Assembly (NCBI GenBank): GCA_937925775.1
Contig: CALAMM010000161.1
Coordinates: 1-11,193, forward strand
Source: an uncultured Fimbriimonadales bacterium
Lineage (GTDB): Bacteria; Armatimonadota; Fimbriimonadia; Fimbriimonadales; GBS-DC
Direction: 5' to 3'
Length of the DNA: 11,193 bases
Shown here: positions 7,446 through 11,193 of the stretch, piece by piece
Position numbering within the stretch: position 1 is the first letter of the stretch
How the letters are laid out: each line of letters opens with the position of its first letter
Notes under the pieces: generated by a model
What the model was told of the DNA's origin: nothing
The model's database searches: none
What the model saw: the letters and a program-made list of their open reading frames with translations, nothing else
Position numbers and translations under genes: made by a program

Positions 7446-7475
7446 TTGATATTTAGCCACGCTAAAGGGTATATT
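7446..7475 (+). promoter_or_regulatory. Promoter of the feo operon
   Basis: TTGATA at 7446-7451 (five of six to the -35 consensus) and TATATT at 7470-7475 (five of six to the -10 consensus) are 18 bp apart. The predicted start of transcription is around 7482, so the ATG at 7484 would be almost leaderless. An inverted repeat fills most of the spacer and is listed separately. Confidence 0.65.
7452..7466. promoter_or_regulatory. Palindromic operator candidate in feo promoter
   Basis: TTTAGC-CAC-GCTAAA is a perfect 6-3-6 inverted repeat lying between the -35 and -10 boxes of the feo promoter. As it is upstream of the predicted transcript start it should act as a DNA site, not as an RNA hairpin. 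A protein bound here would block RNA polymerase. The TTAGC/GCTAA halves recall DtxR/IdeR/MntR-type boxes more than the classical Fur box, but the match is partial and the regulator is not in the window. Confidence 0.5.
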
Positions 7476-7483
7476 TATGGAAA

Positions 7484-8053
7484 ATGGCGACCGCAACTGC
7501 TGTTGAGAAACCGAGGCGCAGGCAAGCGCACGCAAGACCGACCGTTTTGATTGTGGGCAACCCGAATGTGGGCAAGAGCGTGTTGTTCCACAAGCTAACG
7601 GGACGCTATGTAACCGTCTCGAACTATCCGGGCACAACTGTCGAAGTGGCGCGCGGGCTAATGCGCTATCGCGGGCAGGAGTTTGTGATTATCGACTCGC
7701 CGGGCATGTATTCGCTTGTGCCGATTACTGAGGAAGAGCGCGTGGCGCGACGCATCCTCCTGAGCGACCGTCCCGACCTCGTGCTGCATGTGATCGATGC
7801 CAAGAACCTCGCACGCACGCTCCCCTTGACCGTGCAGTTAATCGAGACGGGTGTGCCTGTGGTTGTTGTGCTGAACATGATGGATGAGCTGGAGCGTGCT
7901 GGACTAACGATTCAAGTAGACGCGCTGGCGCAGCAGCTGGGTGTGCCTGTGCTACCGACGGTCTGTCTTTCGGGGCAGGGCGTCCCTGCTGTGAAGGAGC
8001 TGATTTATGAGCGTCTCGCCGCCCCCCACTCCGACCTATCCTCCCGCGATTGA
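7484..8053 (+). CDS. feoB: FeoB GTPase domain as a separate protein
   Basis: This 189-residue protein equals the cytosolic G-protein part of the ferrous-iron transporter FeoB, which binds and splits GTP to gate iron uptake. The G motifs are G1 GNPNVGKS at residues 25-32, G2 SNYPGTTVE at 46-54, G3 DSPGMYSL at 71-78 (DLPG in most FeoBs), G4 NMMD at 131-134 and G5-like CLSGQG at 161-166. A basic N-terminal stretch (EKPRRRQAHAR) of about 18 residues precedes the fold. The frame stops at 8053, where ordinary FeoB would go on into the helical spacer and membrane part; those follow in the +1 frame in the next gene. The overlap of 47 nt contains a run of six Cs (8022-8027). It starts at ATG 7484, eight bases after the -10 box. 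It could be a real stand-alone subunit or the first half of a frameshifted feoB. Confidence 0.9.
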   Translation: MATATAVEKPRRRQAHARPTVLIVGNPNVGKSVLFHKLTGRYVTVSNYPGTTVEVARGLMRYRGQEFVIIDSPGMYSLVPITEEERVARRILLSDRPDLVLHVIDAKNLARTLPLTVQLIETGVPVVVVLNMMDELERAGLTIQVDALAQQLGVPVLPTVCLSGQGVPAVKELIYERLAAPHSDLSSRD

Positions 8054-9473
8054 AGATGCGGTTGCGCAAATCTGCGACCTATTGCGCGGCGACTACGCGC
8101 TTAGCCCCCGCACAATCGCGTTGCTGTTGCTGCAGGACGACCCCGAAATCTGGGACGAGGTCGCCACGCAGGAAAATGCAAGCACTTTGGAGCGCATCCG
8201 AGCCTTGAAAACCGCGTTGGAGAAAGCCGACCAGACACCGCTTGCGTGGCAAATTGAGTACCAGCGTCAGCTCTGGAGCCAACAACTCGCCGCGCAGGTT
8301 ACGCAAGCAACCCGCCCCCCGCGCCCGCAAACCCTCGCGGACTGGATCGGATGGCTCTGCATGAACCCGTGGACGGGGTTCCCTATCTTGGCGTTCGTGC
8401 TTTATTTCGGGTTATATCAGTTCGTCGGGGTGTTCGGCGCAGGAACCGTTGTCGAGCTTATTGAGGAAAAACTGTTCGGCACATACATCAACCCCTTCGT
8501 GGAGAACATCGTGCGCTCGGTTGTGCCGTGGCAGACGGTTCAGGAGCTCTTGGTAGGCGAATACGGCGTCTGGACGCTGGGCGTGACCTACGCGATTGCG
8601 CTGATCCTGCCGATTGTAACTTTCTTCTTTCTGGTGTTCGCGTTGCTGGAGGACACAGGCTATCTGCCGCGTCTGGCGATGCTGATTGACCGTGCGTTCA
8701 AAGCGTTGGGGCTGAACGGACGCGCGGTGATTCCCATCGTGCTGGGCTTTGGGTGCGACACGATGGCGACGGTGGTCACGCGCGTGCTGGAGACCCGTCG
8801 CGAGCGCGTCATCACGACGCTGCTGCTGACGCTGACCATTCCCTGCTCGGCGCAGCTGGGGGTGGTGCTGGCGCTGCTGTCGGCATATCCGCTGGGACTG
8901 ACCCTCTGGGCAGGGGTGATTGCCTTGGTCTTTCTGGCCACAGGCTGGCTGGCGGCGCAAGTGCTGCCTGGACGCGCGACGCCGTTCTACATGGAAATCC
9001 CGCCCATGCGTTTGCCGAGCCTGTCGAATGTGCTGCTCAAGACCCTCGCGCGTCTGCAGTGGTACTTCCTGGAAGTGTTGCCCCTGTTCCTGATTGCGAG
9101 TGTGCTAATCTGGGTGGGGCAGCTCACAGGACTGTTCAACCTCGCGCTGCGTGCCTTGAACCCGCTGACTCAGCTGCTGGACTTGCCTCCGCAAACAGGC
9201 GTGGCGTTCCTGTTCGGATTCTTTCGCCGCGACTACGGCGCCGCAGGACTGTATGACCTCCACGAGAGAGGCTTACTCACTGGCAACGATATGCTTATCA
9301 CATCAGTGGTGTTAACGCTGTTTGTGCCCTGCGTGGCGCAGTTCCTGATTACCATCAAAGAACGCGGCTGGAAGACGGCGTTAGCGATGTTCGTAATCGC
9401 GATGACGGTCGCGTTCGGTGTTGGGTTTATCTTGAGCCGAGCGTTAGGTATGTTGGGGGTGCAGGTGGGATGA
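8007..9473 (+). CDS. feoB: FeoB-type ferrous iron permease, variant class
   Basis: The 488-residue product corresponds to the spacer and membrane part of FeoB. Residues about 10-110 are soluble and helical (PAIEDAVAQICDLL matches the segment that follows the G domain). From about 125 the membrane helices begin. The first Gate domain holds LEDTGYLPRLAMLIDRAF and LNGRAVIPIVLGFGCDTM (about 214-253), then ETRRERVITTLLLTLTIPCS. The second Gate domain holds FGFFRRDYGAAGL (403-415) and TLFVPCVAQFLITIKERGW (437-455). Cys250, Cys280 and Cys442 keep the positions of conserved FeoB cysteines. The usual GCNVPA and CSARLPV are, however, GCDTMA and CSAQLGV here. The ATG at 8007 has AAGGAG seven nt upstream, which supports its own initiation inside the GTPase gene. 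Iron is the likely cargo because feoA follows; another divalent metal is possible. Confidence 0.88.
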   Translation: MSVSPPPTPTYPPAIEDAVAQICDLLRGDYALSPRTIALLLLQDDPEIWDEVATQENASTLERIRALKTALEKADQTPLAWQIEYQRQLWSQQLAAQVTQATRPPRPQTLADWIGWLCMNPWTGFPILAFVLYFGLYQFVGVFGAGTVVELIEEKLFGTYINPFVENIVRSVVPWQTVQELLVGEYGVWTLGVTYAIALILPIVTFFFLVFALLEDTGYLPRLAMLIDRAFKALGLNGRAVIPIVLGFGCDTMATVVTRVLETRRERVITTLLLTLTIPCSAQLGVVLALLSAYPLGLTLWAGVIALVFLATGWLAAQVLPGRATPFYMEIPPMRLPSLSNVLLKTLARLQWYFLEVLPLFLIASVLIWVGQLTGLFNLALRALNPLTQLLDLPPQTGVAFLFGFFRRDYGAAGLYDLHERGLLTGNDMLITSVVLTLFVPCVAQFLITIKERGWKTALAMFVIAMTVAFGVGFILSRALGMLGVQVG

Positions 9474-9676
9474 GGTGTAGTTTTTGTGGGCACGAGTTGA
9501 CAGAGGAGGGCGTCGCCAGAGCCTGCCGAGGGTGCGCAGCGTTCGGCGGCTGCCGCTGGGTGAAGTGCCCGCGTTGTGGCTACGAACAACCGCAGGAGCC
9601 GAGATGGATCAGAAACATCGTGGAGTGGGCGCGGCGGAAGCGTCAGGGCAGAGCGCAGAACACGCCCTCCCGCTGA
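9470..9676 (+). CDS. Small Cys-rich zinc-ribbon-like Feo accessory protein
   Basis: The 68-residue product starts on an ATG that shares ATGA with the permease stop (9470-9473). It has seven cysteines in order: CSFC (3, 6), CRGC (19, 22), Cys28 and CPRC (33, 36), plus His8. That is two CX2C knuckles around a third CX2CX5C unit. The pattern suits a zinc ribbon or a small iron-sulfur site. After GYEQPQEP there is a basic helical tail (WIRNIVEWARRKRQGR). There is no membrane helix, so it is not the membrane-bound FeoB-associated Cys-rich protein, and it lacks the winged helix of FeoC. Its place between feoB and feoA suggests a role in iron uptake, for example as a metal sensor or chaperone, which is inference. 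The last 73 nt overlap feoA. I recall similar short CGHE...CPNCGYE proteins beside feo genes in other phyla but cannot verify it here. Confidence 0.75.
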   Translation: MRCSFCGHELTEEGVARACRGCAAFGGCRWVKCPRCGYEQPQEPRWIRNIVEWARRKRQGRAQNTPSR

Positions 9677-9885
9677 CGCAACTGCCGACAGGCGCCCAAG
9701 CGCGCATCGTACGGATCGTCCATGACCCCGATGGGCACTGGCGCAAGCTCAGCGCGCTGGGGATCATGCCCGGCGCGACACTTGCTCTGCTACAACGCTT
9801 CCCTACCTATGCTATTCGGGTCGGCATGTCCACCACCGCTGTGGACGCGCAACTTGCGAGCTTGATCTGGGTTGAGCCACTGTAG
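9604..9885 (+). CDS. feoA: FeoA domain protein
   Basis: FeoA is a small cytosolic SH3-like protein needed for FeoB-driven ferrous iron uptake. The product has 93 residues. The FeoA fold starts at about residue 23: PLTQLPTGAQARIVRIV, then RKLSALGIMPGATLALLQRF at about 47-66, IRVGMSTTAVDA at 71-82 and the closing ASLIWVEPL. The ATG at 9604 is chosen because AGGAG lies five nt upstream and no later ATG precedes the domain. The frame is open further upstream (to 9484) but that part is a shadow of the Cys-rich gene. The first 22 residues overlap that gene in another frame and look unstructured. Order in this operon is GTPase, permease, Cys-rich protein, feoA, so feoA is last instead of first as in E. 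coli. Confidence 0.9.
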   Translation: MDQKHRGVGAAEASGQSAEHALPLTQLPTGAQARIVRIVHDPDGHWRKLSALGIMPGATLALLQRFPTYAIRVGMSTTAVDAQLASLIWVEPL

Positions 9886-9891
9886 CGCATG

Positions 9892-9911
9892 GCTTGGAAT
9901 TCATCCCAAGC
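9892..9911 (+). terminator. Weak hairpin after feoA
   Basis: GCTTGG and CCAAGC form a 6-bp stem around an 8-nt loop, beginning seven nt after the feoA stop. No T-tract follows, so it may stabilise the 3' end more than terminate transcription. Confidence 0.3.
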
Positions 9912-9947
9912 ACAATCACAACGCCACTCTCGGCATCGCCCCCAATG

Positions 9948-9983
9948 CCCCGTGCACGGACAGGAATGTCCGTGCTGCTGGGG
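9948..9983. repeat. GGAA-loop hairpin between convergent genes
   Basis: A perfect 9-bp stem, GCACGGACA (9954-9962) and TGTCCGTGC (9967-9975), closes a GGAA loop, which fits the GNRA tetraloop rule on the plus strand. Outer CCCC (9948-9951) and GGGG (9980-9983) can add four pairs across a 2/4 internal loop. It lies 62 nt after feoA and directly after the stop of the small minus-strand ORF. There is no T-run on either side, so it is not a classical terminator. It may be a dispersed palindromic element or a two-way 3'-end stabiliser. Confidence 0.6.
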
Positions 9984-9984
9984 A

Positions 9985-10074
9985 TTACCACACTTCATCA
10001 AGCGCATCGCGCAACAGGCTATATGCCCCCACGATGCAGGCAACAGCAAGTGCCAGTGCAATAGCAGATAGCAT
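9985..10074 (-). CDS. Predicted 29-residue small membrane protein
   Basis: This short frame has ATG at 10072-10074 and TAA at 9985-9987. Its start is preceded by a very good Shine-Dalgarno on the minus strand, GGGGAGGTGA, six nt or so from the ATG. The peptide begins MLSAIALALAVACIV, a hydrophobic helix of about 18 residues, and ends LLRDALDEVW, an amphipathic charged tail. Size and layout are like other single-helix small proteins such as KdpF, but the sequence does not match one I can name and no kdp genes are near. An extended -10 (TGCTATAAA) lies upstream. The strong ribosome site and the helix argue that it is translated; the short length means chance cannot be excluded. Confidence 0.55.
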   Translation of the reverse strand: MLSAIALALAVACIVGAYSLLRDALDEVW

Positions 10075-10130
10075 CGATTCACCTCCCCTTCTGTGCTACT
10101 CATCGATTATGCCGCTCAGAGGCAATTCGC

Positions 10131-10139
10131 TTTATAGCA
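10131..10139 (-). promoter_or_regulatory. Possible extended -10 promoter of the small ORF
   Basis: On the minus strand TGCTATAAA fits an extended -10 element (TGn followed by TATAAA). It would give a leader of about 50 nt ending in the strong Shine-Dalgarno of the 29-codon frame. No good -35 is seen; GGGACA lies 19 bp upstream. A second -10-like CATAAT lies at 10106-10111. Confidence 0.35.
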
Positions 10140-10169
10140 ATCGTACGAGGTTTGCTGTCCCTCGACACC

Positions 10170-10208
10170 GCATAAAATAATCGGCTTGCCGGCATGTACC
10201 GACAAGCC
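10170..10208 (-). terminator. Intrinsic terminator of the pseudopilin gene
   Basis: Read on the minus strand, GGCTTGTCGG (10208-10199), a six-base loop and CCGGCAAGCC (10192-10183) make a 10-bp stem with one G-U pair. It is followed by the T-rich ATTATTTTAT. It lies about 30 nt after the TAG of the pilin gene, the expected place. Confidence 0.7.
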
Positions 10209-10236
10209 AATCTGACCCAGCAGGGATAGCACGCGG

Positions 10237-11082
10237 CTAATCCCACTTCTCCCACAAATCTGGACGCTGAGTGCGGGTGTATTCCACTGTGGAGCAGAAG
10301 GTATTGTTATTGCGTTCACACTCGCGTTCGGGCAGTCCGTACAGTGCCTCGAAAGGCGTGGCTTTAGTGTGTCCATCGGCGTAGGTCACCGTTACCTGCC
10401 CCTGATGTCGACCGTGCGGACGCTGGTGGAACCCTGGCGGGAAACCGGGCGGCGTGCTAAAACCATAGTGCTGCCACTCAGTACGCATGAAGGGCGAATG
10501 GACAACATTCATGTGGAACCCGAACTGGTCGTAGAGCGGTCGACTGCTCGTACCCGAAGGCACACCGTCCATCACCATCACATGGCTTGCAGGCGCGGAG
10601 AGCTGGGCGAGGGTTTTGCTGGGCGGGTAAACTTGCGGTGGGAACGAGCAGCCCGCAGAGAACCCCATCGGCGAGGGGTACGCCGCCCCGTAGCCGATAC
10701 GCCCTTCACAAAGCAAGCGACGACCCGTGGGTGAGCTGGGGTCAGTGAGCGGCTTCGCGTTCGGACAGCGCGAGTAAAGATTGTCGCGCGAGTAGGGCTG
10801 CAGCCAGTACAAGTATCCGATTGAGGTACAACTCGTATAGCCACCGCCACAGAAGTTGGGCGGCGGGATTAACTGGTTCTCCGCGAGCGGGAAGGTCTCG
10901 TCGTAATCCTGCACATACATCATGGCAGCGATGCCAATCTGCTTATTCTGGCTCAGGCACTGCGTCTGACGCGCTTTTTCACGCGCCTGGGCAAACACAG
11001 GGAACAGAATCGCCGCTAAAATGGCGATTATCGCGATTACGACCAGTAGCTCAATCAGGGTAAAACCGCGTCGTTCCGTCAT
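10237..11082 (-). CDS. Type IV pilin-like protein, DUF1559 / H-X9-DG
   Basis: The 281-residue protein is a class III-type prepilin or pseudopilin. A short basic leader MTERRG is followed by FTLIELLVVIAIIAILAAIL. Prepilin peptidase should cut after Gly6 and methylate Phe7, and Glu11 is the conserved fifth residue of the mature form. The spine helix runs to about residue 40, with FAQAREKARQT and MMYVQDYDET after it. The globular part holds eight cysteines (42, 78, 85, 106, 125, 145, 254, 263) that may form disulfides outside the membrane. His226 through Asp236-Gly237 fits H-X9-DG exactly (HQGQVTVTYADG). Such proteins occur in large numbers in Armatimonadota and Planctomycetota and their role is largely unknown; they may be minor pilins or secretion pseudopilins. 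It is a single-gene unit with its own promoter and terminator. Confidence 0.9.
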   Translation of the reverse strand: MTERRGFTLIELLVVIAIIAILAAILFPVFAQAREKARQTQCLSQNKQIGIAAMMYVQDYDETFPLAENQLIPPPNFCGGGYTSCTSIGYLYWLQPYSRDNLYSRCPNAKPLTDPSSPTGRRLLCEGRIGYGAAYPSPMGFSAGCSFPPQVYPPSKTLAQLSAPASHVMVMDGVPSGTSSRPLYDQFGFHMNVVHSPFMRTEWQHYGFSTPPGFPPGFHQRPHGRHQGQVTVTYADGHTKATPFEALYGLPERECERNNNTFCSTVEYTRTQRPDLWEKWD

Positions 11083-11105
11083 CGTCGATCACCACTGCGA
11101 TTATA
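11083..11105 (-). promoter_or_regulatory. -10 box and leader of the pseudopilin gene
   Basis: On the minus strand TATAAT occupies 11105-11100, 17 nt before the ATG. It is preceded by GG as in the nuoL promoter. The -35 is not clear; TTAACC lies 14 bp upstream, which is too close. GGTGAT, about six nt before the ATG, may serve as a ribosome site. The remaining bases to the right edge (11106-11193) hold no gene that I can see. Confidence 0.55.
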
Positions 11106-11193
11106 CCTTAGATTTAAAGGGTTAAGCGTCTGGGAAGCTCCCTACGAAAGTAAACATTGGACATCCCTGCCCCAGCACAACCAAAGCGTGGCT

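Noticed and set aside
7311..7483. Riboswitch or regulatory RNA before feo
   Set aside because: The promoter boxes lie at the end of the gap and leave almost no leader, so the upstream palindrome would not be transcribed from this promoter.
9484..9603. Upstream extension of feoA to a 133-residue protein
   Set aside because: The added residues are an Arg/Gly-rich shadow of the Cys-rich gene; a Shine-Dalgarno supports the ATG at 9604.
9872..10180. 102-codon plus-strand frame after feoA
   Set aside because: It crosses the hairpin and both strands' regulatory signals, has low-information composition and no good Shine-Dalgarno; the minus-strand mini-ORF explains the region better.
10369..10734. 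121-codon plus-strand frame inside the pseudopilin gene
   Set aside because: It is an Arg-rich shadow of the minus-strand pilin gene without family features.
1..11193. tRNA, rRNA, CRISPR array, prophage or defence system
   Set aside because: No cloverleaf, rRNA core, regularly spaced repeats or phage and defence proteins were recognised; the genes are mostly ordinary chromosomal functions.

Overview
The window reads as chromosomal DNA from a member of the Armatimonadota, probably of the Fimbriimonadia type. The best clue is the pilin-like protein at the right end: its N-terminus (FTLIELLVVIAIIAIL, then FAQAREKARQT and MMYVQDYDE) and its H-X9-DG motif are typical of the large DUF1559 pseudopilin families in that phylum. 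The DNA is GC-rich and genes are tightly packed, often overlapping. This placement is inference from protein style, not from a search.

Left part (1-4146). An M42-family metallo-aminopeptidase, cut by the left edge, converges on a five-gene minus-strand cluster with only 12 nt between the two stops. Read in its own direction the cluster is nadD (NAD synthesis), rsfS (ribosome silencing), a TPR protein with a TM2-like membrane tail, motA and motB (flagellar stator). The first three genes overlap (53 and 44 nt), so nadD-rsfS-TPR looks translationally coupled. motA follows after 52 nt and motB after 12 nt.

Middle (4147-7310). A 59-bp divergent gap carries a clear TATAAT box close to nuoL. nuoL encodes a full-length proton-pumping subunit of complex I, but no other nuo gene is next to it. 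It is followed 15 nt later by a YrbG-type Na+/Ca2+ antiporter.

Right-middle (7311-9885). A 173-nt gap holds a repeat-like GC-rich stretch, an 8-C tract, a good promoter and a perfect 6-3-6 palindrome between its -35 and -10 boxes. Then comes a compact ferrous-iron operon: a separate FeoB GTPase domain, a separate FeoB permease of a variant motif class, a small Cys-rich zinc-ribbon-like protein and FeoA, all overlapping (47, 4 and 73 nt). This is the most interesting part of the window. The FeoB split lies over a run of six Cs where removing one base would fuse the two halves, so real split, programmed shift and sequencing error all need to be considered.

Right end (9886-11193). Between feoA and the pilin gene there is a GGAA-loop hairpin, an unlisted 29-codon minus-strand ORF with a strong Shine-Dalgarno and one hydrophobic helix, and an intrinsic terminator for the pilin gene. 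The H-X9-DG pseudopilin gene follows, with its own TATAAT promoter near the edge. No tRNA, rRNA, CRISPR array or complete insertion sequence was seen.
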